Below, one piece after another: positions 35,444 to 45,007 of a stretch of 64,000 nucleotides of DNA. The notes below the pieces were generated by a model. That model made no database searches. It was not told the DNA's origin and was given only the letters and a program-made list of their open reading frames with translations. The position numbers and the translations under genes were made by a program. Source of the stretch: Cycas panzhihuaensis. Its lineage: Eukaryota; Cycadophyta. The stretch's first letter is position 1; the number at the start of each line of letters is the position of its first letter. The DNA lies in contig CM041465.1 in NCBI GenBank assembly GCA_023213395.1, positions 94,743,741-94,807,740 on the forward strand, written 5' to 3'.

Positions 35444-35923
35444 AGCATGGGTGCCGCGGCGATTCGGGGCCCGCGGCACCGCGATCATTGCCACAAGATG
35501 CGACCCCCTAAGGGGGATCTTACGCCCAAAACCAAAAATTTTCTTCTGGTGGACCCGGTGGAACCCGGGACGTGGCTCCCTAATGCCTAGGTCCCCGCCT
35601 CTTTCTGGGTCTGATTCGGATCCCGGGAAGCCTTCCGTTGCCCACAAGGGGCACTAAGACTATGCAAAATAACTTTAAAAACTACAAAAAGCAACAAACT
35701 TTGAACTTCGATTTGGGTTAGGTTTAGTGATATCCACTCACTAGATCTGGTCTCGCTACTGCCATATCGTCTGGTCGGTCGTGCTGGCTCTCTCCGCTCT
35801 CCGATCCGACGGTCTGATCTCCCTCTGCATGCCTCCAAAGTTGGGTGGCGCTCCGCTGCGTAAGGGAATGGCTCTGGTTTCGTACGAGAGCCGGTGAAAA
35901 TGAATCCATTTTCCCATTGTTTT

Positions 35924-35934
35924 CCTTATATAGG
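35924..35934 (-). promoter_or_regulatory. TATA box for the antisense gene of G2
   Basis: On the minus strand CCTATATAAGG is a canonical plant TATA box, flanked by GC-rich DNA and oriented toward the mobile-domain gene about 0.7 kb away. A long GA-rich tract (35330-35360, minus strand) lies between, as is common in plant 5' leaders. Function is inferred from position. Confidence 0.5.
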
Positions 35935-36464
35935 CGGGGGCCCCAACGGGCACTCCCTCTGTTTTTGGTCTCGCGTCAGTCGTCGGGACCGTCTCGTTGT
36001 CCTGATTACCTTTGCCTTCTGGCCCTGTCGTCAATTGTGCTTTATCGATGCCCTTTTTTCCCGCCCTTGTGAGGGCATTTATGGTGCCTTGTTATCATAC
36101 TTTTGCCAGGGTCCTTCTGCATCATTTTGCGCGCTACTCCCGTGCCTGCCCGAGTTTATACTCGTTTGGCTCGTTTTGCCGCCCTGGGCTCATTTCCGCA
36201 GTCCTTTCTGGCTCTTGGAGTCCCCAAAGGGAATGCCCCCCCCCACTCGGGGGCATGTTTCACTTTCTAAGGGCGACCTTTTGGCACTCCAAGGGGTTTT
36301 TTCCTCTGACTGCTCTCCGTCGACGATCAGATTGTTTGCTCTCGCCCTGGGTTACCTCATTGCTAGGTCCTCCTACCCTTCACGGCCATTTTCTGCTTGC
36401 TTATTGAGCGTTGCTTTCATCACCCATCGATTGCTTGGATTTTGTGTCGCCGATGTCCGCTCAC

Positions 36465-36890
36465 ATCTTCTAGCGGCCAGCCGGTAATCTGACCTTCCGT
36501 CATTGTATGGATCCTCTGCGGCCCTTCGGACATGATCTCCTCCGCCTGGGATCTTCCTCCCGGAGGCTACCAACAACGGCCGAGTATGCGACCATTATTG
36601 AAGCCCTTACTGATGCTCTCCATTTCCATCACGGACCCATTGTTTTGCTTTGCGACTCTCAAGTTGTGGTGTCCCATCTCACCCAGGTTTACCGGGTGCG
36701 ATGCCCTCACTTGAGGACTCTCGCTTCTGCCGCTAGATCCCTCCTGGCCCGCTTTTCTTCTGTTGATATCCAGCATATCCCTCGGGCCCTCAACGCTGAG
36801 GTAGACAGCCTGGTTCACCTCATCCTTAAGCGCCGCCTCTCCCTTCTTCGATCGTCCACGAGGTTTGCACGGCCTTCCGTCGCCCAAGCC
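36465..36890 (+). pseudogene. G2 second RNase H (archaeal-type, aRH)
   Basis: The open piece 36507-37070 contains A-E-Y-A-T-I-I-E-A-L near 36580 (Glu), P-I-V-L-L-C-D-S-Q-V-V-V near 36640 (Asp), and I-Q-H-I-P-R-A-L-N-A-E-V-D-S-L near 36770-36810 (last Asp). This is the RVT_3-type RNase H that plant Tat elements acquired in addition to their own. The start of the domain, where G3 has G-G-S-R-G-N-P-G, is frayed here (36465-36540) with one frameshift. It lies downstream of integrase and of the antisense gene, and only about 370 bp before the 3' LTR. Confidence 0.75.
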
Positions 36891-37256
36891 CTGTGTCGTC
36901 ACCGCTTTGCGATCCGTTCGCACCTCCGAAACCAGGTTACTAATGAGGTAAAACTATGGTATCCACTATTTGTTCTTTATTTAGCTATGCATGTTCCTTT
37001 GCATCCTTTGTGGTGGGGGCAGCCCCCTCACCTGTCTCGTTCTTCCAGTCGGTTTCCAGGTGGCTCATAGGCAGCCCCTATGTTGTCTCCACCGCCGCTT
37101 TCGTATCCACGCGTCCCGCCACGACACTCGCCGGCACCCTTGCCTACTGTTATGATCTTGATTGATATATCTATATACACATGTACTCTTGGCGGTTGTG
37201 TTGCCGATTCGCCATGGCACCGAGCTTGAAAGCGTGAGGCTCTGCGCCATAAGGCG
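36891..37256. other. G2 tail before the 3' LTR
   Basis: No gene is supported. A GGTGGGGGCAG purine-rich run occurs at about 37010, but the bases next to the LTR (GCCATAAGGCG) are not a normal polypurine tract. Confidence 0.5.
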
Positions 37257-39802
37257 TGTTTCCGGCTTACGGGAATGGATACGAATCACCGACTCGGTAA
37301 GTGCGGTATGTCTCTCATTATCATCGCTTTCTTTTCTTTGGATGTTTGCTTACGTATGCATGTGTATGACTTTGTGGGCGACCTTGTAGTCGTCCACGAT
37401 TATTTTAGCCTATGACGACTATAGCGAGGGCATACTCGGTGAGTGTGGCACCCTGGTGACCGTATTACTTCCCGCATCTGCCCTCCTCGCTCCAGGATCC
37501 ACTAGGTTTGCGCCACCTCCACCCGTGTGATGACTCATCATCGTTTGGTCAACTTGCCACCCCACTTGAGCCCTATTTTTACTCCTTTGGACCCGTTTTG
37601 TTGGCTTATTTTCTCCCGGGTGGGTGTCTTAGTGTTACGTTAACCTTTTCGTAAATGCCCCGCCCCAATGCTGGTTGGTGGGTCCCACTTTCAGCCCTAG
37701 GCATGTACCGCCAGATTTTTTCATGCAGGCCGACCTGTATCTCGGGTTGTTTTAAAATCCGTGGCAATTTCGCATTTATTGCGAAACTGCCACGTGGCTC
37801 ACGCTTTATTTCTCTTCCAGCTGCACCCTAATCGCATGCTTTAGGGTTTTGCTTGAGTACTTAAGCCCTTTTTGGCTCATTTTCAAGGATCTTTTTGCTC
37901 ACTTTTGGAATTGCTCTCAAGGAAACACTCTCACGCCTCTGCTTCTCTCTGCTGCTTTGCATCAAGCTGGACTGCACTCTTCATACTGCCACTCTCCTTT
38001 GGCATGGCTGAGACATTCTCCCAGCCCCTCAAACGCCTTGGGGAGGGCTCCTTTGAAGTGGTGTCCAGCCGGTCTTCACCCAGGCAGTCCATAAGCACCC
38101 CAAGTACAGGTGTTTCCCGTCACACCTTTGTAGCAGGGCCTCAAACCTGCTCTACTCCAGATCTGGGTTGATTTATCAGTCCCTCTCCGCTGCCCTTTGG
38201 CTGAGGCAAATCCCTTGCCTCTTCTCTTCAGGTATTCCTTGTTTTTAGGCTTGTTTTCTTGTGATATTCATGCTTCAGCTTGTTTGCTCTTACTTGTTGT
38301 TTGAGAGTTGGTTGTCCTCCCTTTTGGAGGCTGTTATACCACTCTCCATGTGCTTCTTGCCTGCGTTTGCTGTCCAAGGCAGCGGCGTTGAGGGGTTGCA
38401 TAGGTTTTGGAGAGGAGCTGGGTGGATTCCGTACCACCTTCCACGCTCCCTAGGCAGCTCTAAGCCCCCCAAAACCTCCCTCTCGTCCCGTGCTGCTCTT
38501 GGCTTGCTAACAAGGGTTTGAATGCTCTCTTTGGTTGCCCAAACCAGCGCTGTCACAAGTTGCAGCGCTGATTTAGAGCCTTTGCTTAGGTTTGGGCATC
38601 ACACATAAGTCCCAACCGCCGGTTTCTTGCTCCACCTTTCTGCCCCGGGTCACCCGGTTTGCTCCTCATAGCATCCCAGTTCGCCGTGGGTACGCTTGGG
38701 CCTTTCTTTGCCCTTTTTTGCTGCCATTTTCCAGCTCTTGTCCTTGATTTTCCCCTCGCTGCCTCGTGGCTCTTGGGGGGAGGTTTGGGCATCATTTGCG
38801 GGAGGTAGGCCACTCCGAGGCTTACCCAACCATTTACTTTCACTTTGGTCACTTTCTTTTGATACTTTCGTTGTTGGGTCAGCACTAACGCATGTATATC
38901 CAAATTCTCGTTTATGTTATTTAGGCATATATTGTTAGAGTTTTGTGTTGCATGTTAGTGCTCTTCCTTCGGGAAGGGAAAGAGACTGCTATCGCTTACA
39001 GGTACTTGGGAAGCGTGGAGCGCATCGCCCGTGGGCCTAGCTACCGGTAAGCACCTTCATATGCGTTATGTTTTCATGCTATTTCATTTCTTAGTTGGTG
39101 CTTCCTTTACATCTTGGTATTGCATTTGATTTTTCTGGGGAAGGTAAGGAAGCCCCCCTCTTCGTCCGCTGCCTATCTCGCATCCAGTACGTCGCGCGGA
39201 GTGGTTGGGCGTTCCTCGAGAAGGTTGCTGTCACTTGCGCCTTCGCTCCAGGTGCACGTTCGTTCCCCTCTGCTACCCTTTCTTTTCCTTTTATTTCTTT
39301 CGTAGTAATTAGTACATTGAAGGATTAAAGGGAAAAATTGGTGTGGTGCTTGTTTGCTGTGCTTTTGTCTTGTTTCATGCATCTTTATCATTCGTAGGAA
39401 AGATTGTAGGAGTCCTTCTCTACCCTACCTTTCCTCTTCTCCCCTTGACCGCACGAGTGCCTTGCTTCCAGCATCACTCGTGTACCCAGTTAGGTTGTGT
39501 AGGAGTGCCCTTGGCCTGTCTCCATTAGGCCTTCTCTTCCCCCCTTCTGGCCACCCAAGGGTGGGAGGGTCCTATTCCCAGGTCAACTCAGGTTTGCCCT
39601 ACGCCCCTTCACCCCTTACTCGAAGCGGTGAAGGGTCACCCGATAGTAGTGATACTCCATTGCAGATCCCGAACTCACGCTCCGGCGCACGTGGCACTCT
39701 GCGTGGTAGTTACCCACCTTTTAGGTCCCACCTTCCATCATTCCACCACTCACCCTCTCTTACACCTATCAGTTAGGTAGTTATCCCGTAGCAGCGCGTC
39801 CA
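37257..39802 (+). repeat. G2 3' LTR
   Basis: Begins TGTTTCCGGCTTACGG and ends GCGCGTCCA. It is collinear with 23439-25972, but differs in many short blocks, often where one copy has CAC or CA and the other GCTG, CAG or AGCT. The long open frames of the 5' copy are mostly broken here. Confidence 0.95.
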
Positions 39803-39807
39803 GAAGC

Positions 39808-40965
39808 TATGAGAACTATTGTTCTTATTATGAACTAGATTCTAACCTCTACAATCCAAAGTATGATGCCACAAGAAAGATGGACCAATAAGAAGCATTC
39901 CATTAAAAAAATCTTAGGGTGCATAAAAAATGCACTAATCTCTAAAAAAAAAAATGAAGGAATCTGACCATAGTTGAAAAAGCACTTTTGTGGGATACTA
40001 TGGAAATAGTCATAAGCTATGGGATCTAGTGATGTAGAAGTTTCTTCATTGTCAGGACATAAAAATTAATGAAGCATCAATATACTAGTTTAGTAAAGCT
40101 TCTGCTAACAGATGTTTGTTACCCCCTTCACGACATCTCCTAATCTTGTAAAGGTCAAGATCCAAGAGGAAGATAAAGTAAAAGGTAATGAAAAACACTA
40201 GTTACTCATTGAGGAGATGACAACCTCCTTTAAGTCATTATTGGTCATAAATGAGGAGGTAACAAAAAGGCTAATTAAAACTCGAACTACTAGTCAACTT
40301 CAAATGACGAAAGTCATTCACTCCTACATTCCTGATTCATAGTGGTAAATGAATTATTCCAAGGAAGCAACTATGGAGAAGAAAAAAGACTCTTTACATG
40401 GAAAAATCCCTTCTATACTAATTAACCTAGAGATGACAATTGCACCCATTGATCAAAAGCCAGTAAACAGGTCAAATATAGTAGCTACACTTGGTGGAGA
40501 GTCATATCAAAATAATATTCAATCTTCATTTCTTAACCTAGACTTAAGGAGATTATATTAGATGCAAACCTTTAAGGTTATTAAGAAATGATAGGATAAA
40601 CAATCATTCTAGTTGAATTGCACTAATTGTACATACCCTATGTTCGATTTGGACTCATCTTCAATTGATGGAATATTACAACCTATGGAAGAAGCTCTTA
40701 ATTTGAGGGAAGAGTACATGAAAGATCAATTATCAACATTAGAAGTGAGATACCAGTCAATTGTTCAAGAGGCGTTTGATGAAAGCAAGCTTCAAGTGGA
40801 ATATTCTTTGACCACTAATTGGGTTACAAATCAGTTCATGAAGTTGTTGGATGAATGCCATTAGCCAACACTCAACAAGATCATCCTTGAGGGAGGATCA
40901 ATATACAAAGATAGATCTCCTAATTAATGGAGCATTTATTTTTGTTTCATCCCTTATTCACATTA
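39808..40965 (+). pseudogene. E3 3' interior: unidentified coding remnant
   Basis: This continues E3 after the G2 insertion. Two open pieces, 40349-40561 and 40613-40864, lie in the same orientation as the element. The second starts M-N-C-T-N-C-T-Y-P-M-F-D and continues with a Glu/Leu-rich, probably helical stretch (E-E-A-L-N-L-R-E-E-Y, L-S-T-L-E-V-R-Y). I recognise no integrase, RT or RNase H motif and no family. Upstream, 40130-40260 also looks like decayed Lys/Glu-rich coding sequence. A purine-rich AAGGAGGGA directly before the LTR (40965-40973) is the polypurine tract. Confidence 0.4.
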
Positions 40966-40973
40966 AGGAGGGA

Positions 40974-41389
40974 TATTAGCAATAGTTAACTTAGCTTAAC
41001 TATAACTTAATGCTTCATTAGGGTTATTTAGTGTGTGCAGGTGCGATGAATAAATGTGTCCATTGGTGAAAAGACATGATGAAAAGATATGACCTTACAT
41101 GGTACCATTTTGGGGTATATATATTAATACCTCCTTGATATTCAAATTATCAACTCAAGATCATGTGATCTCAACAATATTTTCATGCTCCATCTCACAT
41201 TTGAAACACTTTGTATTGTTTTATGTTTAATATATTAAAACATTGTGTTGGTGGGTTTTCTCTCTTGGGAGTCTCCCATGATATATCTGGTGTTTGAGTC
41301 CCCTTGTGAATGATCCTAGCATGTAGTAGTCTTGACCTCTGGTTGTATTGATAATTGACCTAAAACCTATATATACATAAAGTCTCACA
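40974..41389 (+). repeat. E3 3' LTR
   Basis: 416 bases, the same length as the 5' copy, from TATTAGCAATAGTTAAC to CTCACA. It ends next to CCTTC, the presumed target duplication. Confidence 0.9.
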
Positions 41390-41504
41390 CCTTCAAACAT
41401 CAAACCCTCAATTAGCGAACTAGTAGCATTAACCCTTCACTAGTAAATAGTGCAACTTGTAGAATGATGGACCAATAACATACTTTTCTTTTCACTGTAA
41501 CTTT

Positions 41505-41561
41505 GATACAATGTAGAAAAATAAATTTTCTTTGATACAATGTAAAATTGCTTTGATACCA
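41505..41561 (-). promoter_or_regulatory. R1 primer binding site with extra copies
   Basis: The minus strand next to the LTR reads TGGTATCAAAGC, one change from the tRNA-Met complement. Two further versions (TTGTATCAAAG) follow within 55 bases, each preceded by an LTR-like TTTTCTACAT/TTTACAT end. Confidence 0.65.
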
Positions 41562-41864
41562 TGTAGAAAAGTAAAAATGACATAAAATAATAATGCATAA
41601 ATAAAAACAAATAAATAGATACTAGGATCACAATGGGACCCTTAAGGTACCTTGGATTAGCACTAGAATAATATTACAACAATATCATATAACATATTCA
41701 ACATGATCCACATGATTGGATATGATACATTGAGTGTGTATTTATAATACATACCTTAGTTATACATGGCACCCACCATAAAATACCAACATCATAATAA
41801 AAATAATTTCACAATAATGCATTAACACTTTTCCTTATGAAGCATGAACTAAGCTATTTCAATA
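41562..41864 (-). repeat. R1 5' LTR
   Basis: 303 bases matching 4313-4601 with small indels. It lies at the right end because R1 is on the minus strand. The end facing G0 reads CAATA where the other copy has CAACA. Confidence 0.8.
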
Positions 41865-41867
41865 GGA

Positions 41868-42935
41868 ATTTTTTTGATAATTAAATGAAGTAGTAGTCAA
41901 GAACAAATATCCCTTGCCTAGAATTGAAGATTTATTCAATCAAATGAAAGGATTCAAACTATTTACCAAGATAGACTTGATATTAAGTTCTTACAAAATC
42001 ATAAACAAGGAGGAGGATGTTTTTAAAACAACTATAAGGACATAGCATGGGCATTATGCATTTTTAGTAATACCATTTAATTTAACTAATTCTCCTATAA
42101 CATTCATGTGCTTAATGAATAGTGTATTTAGAAAGCACTTAGACTAATATATCATCATATTTATAAATGATATCCTATTCTATTCTAATATTGAAGAAGA
42201 TCATGAACAATAAATATGAATTATATTATAATTGTTAATGGAATACAAGCTCTATGTTAAAATAAGTAAGTATAAATTTTACAAGGAATAAGTTCATTTA
42301 TTTAGGCCATGTTATTTTCAAAGTAGAAATTTTTATCTATCCCTAACAGGTTGCGGCCATCATAGAATAGCTCTTATTAAAGTATTTGCATGATATAAGA
42401 AGTTTTATTGGTCTAGAAGGATATTACCACAAGTATATAAAAAACTTCTCTAGGATTATAGGATTAATTACTTCATTTCAAAAGAAAGGAGCTAAATTTA
42501 TTTGGATAAAAATATAAGAGAAAAGGTTTTGATAATTAAAATAACTACTTACCTCAACTCCAATTCTTATTTTATCTAATTAAAACTTAGATTTCACATT
42601 TGTATAGATATTTGTATTAAGGGATTGGGATTAGTTCTAATGTAGGATAATAGGGTGGTTTTATATGAGTTCAGAAAACTAAAAGACTATGGGAAGAATT
42701 ACCTAACTTATGACTTAGAGCTTATAGTAGTTATGCATGCACTCAATATATAGACCCATTGTTTCCTTGGAAAAATATCCAAACTCAAAATAGATTATGA
42801 CAACCTTAAGAATATATTCATGCAACCTTAATTAAATGTAAGGCATTATAGATGGATGAAATATATGTGCAGGTTTAATTTCTAATCCCAATACATTAAA
42901 GTTAATGAAAGCAAGGTGGTTGATGTATTAGAAGA
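41868..42935 (+). pseudogene. G0 reverse transcriptase (rest) and RNase H
   Basis: Starts with L-N-E-V-V-V-K-N-K-Y-P-L-P-R-I-E-D-L-F near 41885-41940, exactly the motif that should follow the fragment ending at 4262. Then [14 protein letters not shown] near 42070 and the catalytic box I-I-I-F-I-N-D-I-L near 42150-42175 (YxDD now FIND, first Asp lost). RNase H follows: Y-L-T-Y-D-L-E-L-I-V-V-M-H-A-L near 42705-42745 and N-E-S-K-V-V-D-V-L near 42900-42930. Stops throughout. The domain is cut at 42939 by E4, so the integrase and 3' LTR of G0 are outside or beyond the next insertions. Confidence 0.78.
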
Positions 42936-42938
42936 TAA

Positions 42939-43186
42939 TGTGTATTCAATGTAATTGGTTGAGTAAAAGGTCATATATGATTAGTCAACATAGAGGTCAA
43001 ATGTGATTGGTTATAAGTGAGACACATATACCTATAATATAACTATAAATATACCTACATGGTGAGATGTATGATTGATTGAATATTGAGATTATGATTA
43101 TGATTAAGCTCCATTATGACATTACTCTAATGATATTTTATTAATCTTGGTTATGATATCTTATATGTTTATATTTCTAACATGGT
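42939..43186 (+). repeat. E4 5' LTR (copia)
   Basis: Starts TGTGTATTCAATG directly after the G0 RNase H remnant and ends TTTCTAACA against a primer site. A TATA-like CTATAAATATACC lies near 43043. No second copy is seen in the window, so the start is placed by the TG and by the end of G0 similarity. Confidence 0.6.
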
Positions 43187-43198
43187 ATTAGAGCATTT
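43187..43198 (+). promoter_or_regulatory. E4 primer binding site
   Basis: TGGTATTAGAGC, one change from the initiator tRNA-Met complement, immediately after TTTCTAACA. Confidence 0.75.
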
Positions 43199-45006
43199 GT
43201 TGAAGAGAGCTAAAACATGAGCACTTGATAAATATGAAAAGCTAAAATGGGGTCTCGTAATGAAGTTTTGCTCAATTAAAGATTGCAAGTTACTATTATC
43301 ATATTAGGCCTATCCCATAAGTCATAAGGCTATCATTTTTTATCAATCCTATGTTTATTAATTTCTATTATTACTTGAAGTCTATTATTGAGGGGTCTAT
43401 AACCTATTTGAAGGAAGAAACCTATCAAAATCCTATTAAAGATACTATTTTGTGATTGAATTCTTGATTCTATTTTTGGAAATAACAAGTTTTTTCAAAC
43501 CCATTTAACTTCATTTTGAGTATAAGCCCAAAACTAATGAAAAGACCATTTTGGTTGTTTAACTATACTTCAACTTGTTCCTTCTATTTTTAGTCCATTT
43601 TGATCATAAATGATAGTTGTTTAATTCCATTTTAACTAGTTTCACACTATTATACTTAAGTGATAATTTGAAACTGAGCCTTCCTATCATGTCATCCAAT
43701 ATTCTTCTTATGTGCATGAGCCGCTTATTCCTTTTATTGTTACAAATTCATATAGGGTAACAATGACCATCGTGACCCATTTCTTATCGTGTGTGAATAT
43801 TATGTGTGTGGTTGTATAAAGTGAGCTCTATGGTAAATCTCTAGTGATGATCTGGTTACTCTACATGTGAGCCATAAATACCCCCTATTTCATCTACCTG
43901 TGGGAAACATGAGTGTGTCTAAGTGCATAGAAACCTAACATATTATTTATATTCCTCTTGTAAATGTGAGCCATTCTCTAATTCCTCTGTATGTAGCTAT
44001 CATCAAACCCTCTACTCTACATACTTGACCTCTTAAGTGAACATAACTCTCACATGGTCCTATCATGAATCTATATATGGTACTTTTAACCTAGATCCAC
44101 CATCCTCGAAGTAATGTCTACATCATTGCCATCCTCTACATGATCTATAACAAAGTCTTTTTTAAGGAATTTACTGATTTTAAGCATAATTTCATTGAGA
44201 CTTACCATATTTAAGGTTGCTCGAGCACCATTGTTTGATCATGAAGGGTTTTTCAAGGTTTTCATTAATTTTTTTATAGAACTTTTTTGTTGTAAGTCAT
44301 TTATTAATGGTCAATTAGTTTAGAAATATTCAACCTTGGCTATTTTTTCTTACAAAGTTTTTTGGATATTAAGCTATATTAGATATTTAATTAAAATCTA
44401 TGGGGCACCTTTTAATTAAGTAGGTAGTCATATTAACTCTATAGTTAACCAGGTGTTGTACTGTGAGAAATGTTTAAAGCCTTTTAATTAAAATTTTTTG
44501 ATCATTTTGAGGTACCAATGCTTTTTTACTAATAACTTTGTAACCAAGAGTTTGATTTGGGAGTTGTTTAAACTATTAGAACCATAATTTAGAGATGGAC
44601 ATTTTGATATATAATTTGAAGTATTTTGGAGTTTTTTTCATTGAGATATTTTTAGTCAAATTTGACACTTTATTTGGATCCTTACATGATAACTAATAAA
44701 GCAATTTTTCATAATCATTTGATGTAATTTTTTAAGCAACATTTCATAAATATTAAAGTTTAATATTTGGCCCTAGGAGAAATTTATTTTAAACCCTAGT
44801 AGTAGCCTTATTAAGCTCATTAATAAGGTTTAAAGGAGGTAGAAAGTGGCCCCAATTGAAGGGATAGGTGACGATGGTGCATATCCCATTTTGAAGGTAT
44901 ATTTATATGCTTATTTGTGTTCCTTCCAGTACTCTTGATTGTGATCATGTTTGATTTGCATTTACAGTGATTTTTTTACAAATATTAATTGCTCAAATTT
45001 CATTTA
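43199..45006 (+). other. E4 leader
   Basis: 1.8 kb of AT-rich DNA without a supported reading frame on either strand. Confidence 0.5.
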
Positions 45007-45007
45007 T

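Larger units (their letters stand above)
23439..39802 (+). mobile_element. G2: 16.4-kb Tat-like Ty3/gypsy element with antisense gene and second RNase H
   Basis: LTRs of about 2.53 kb (23439-25972) and 2.55 kb (37257-39802) are flanked by a perfect target duplication GAAGC (23434-23438 and 39803-39807). The 11.3-kb interior carries, in order, a tRNA-Arg-like primer site, gag-protease, RT, RNase H, integrase, an antisense plant-mobile-domain gene and a second (archaeal-type) RNase H. Large size, long LTRs, extra RNase H and an antisense accessory gene fit the Tat lineage. It is clearly more GC-rich than its surroundings and less decayed, so it is probably the youngest large insertion here. Stops and frameshifts still prevent autonomous activity. 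Confidence 0.95.
20388..41389 (+). mobile_element. E3: copia-like element lacking most of pol, host of G2
   Basis: Two LTRs of identical length (416 bp) at 20388-20803 and 40974-41389. Flanks are CCTCC (20383-20387) and CCTTC (41390-41394), a target duplication with one change. The interior has a tRNA-Met primer site, a leader, a copia gag, a short post-protease segment, the G2 insertion, and 1.2 kb that I cannot assign. No integrase, RT or RNase H is visible, so E3 looks non-autonomous. Confidence 0.88.
4313..41864 (-). mobile_element. R1: Ty1/copia element on the minus strand, heavily interrupted
   Basis: Outer limits are two direct copies of an LTR at 4313-4601 and 41562-41864. On the minus strand the order is 5' LTR, primer site (about 41550-41561), leader, gag (13296-12750) and RNase H (about 5030-4610). 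Most of pol between gag and RNase H is missing, so R1 was already defective or deleted. It interrupts the RT of G0 and is itself interrupted by CopA, G1 and E3. Removing those three restores one continuous minus-strand copia derivative. The target-site duplication is not resolved, because the left edge is blurred by repeated primer-site-like motifs. Confidence 0.75.
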
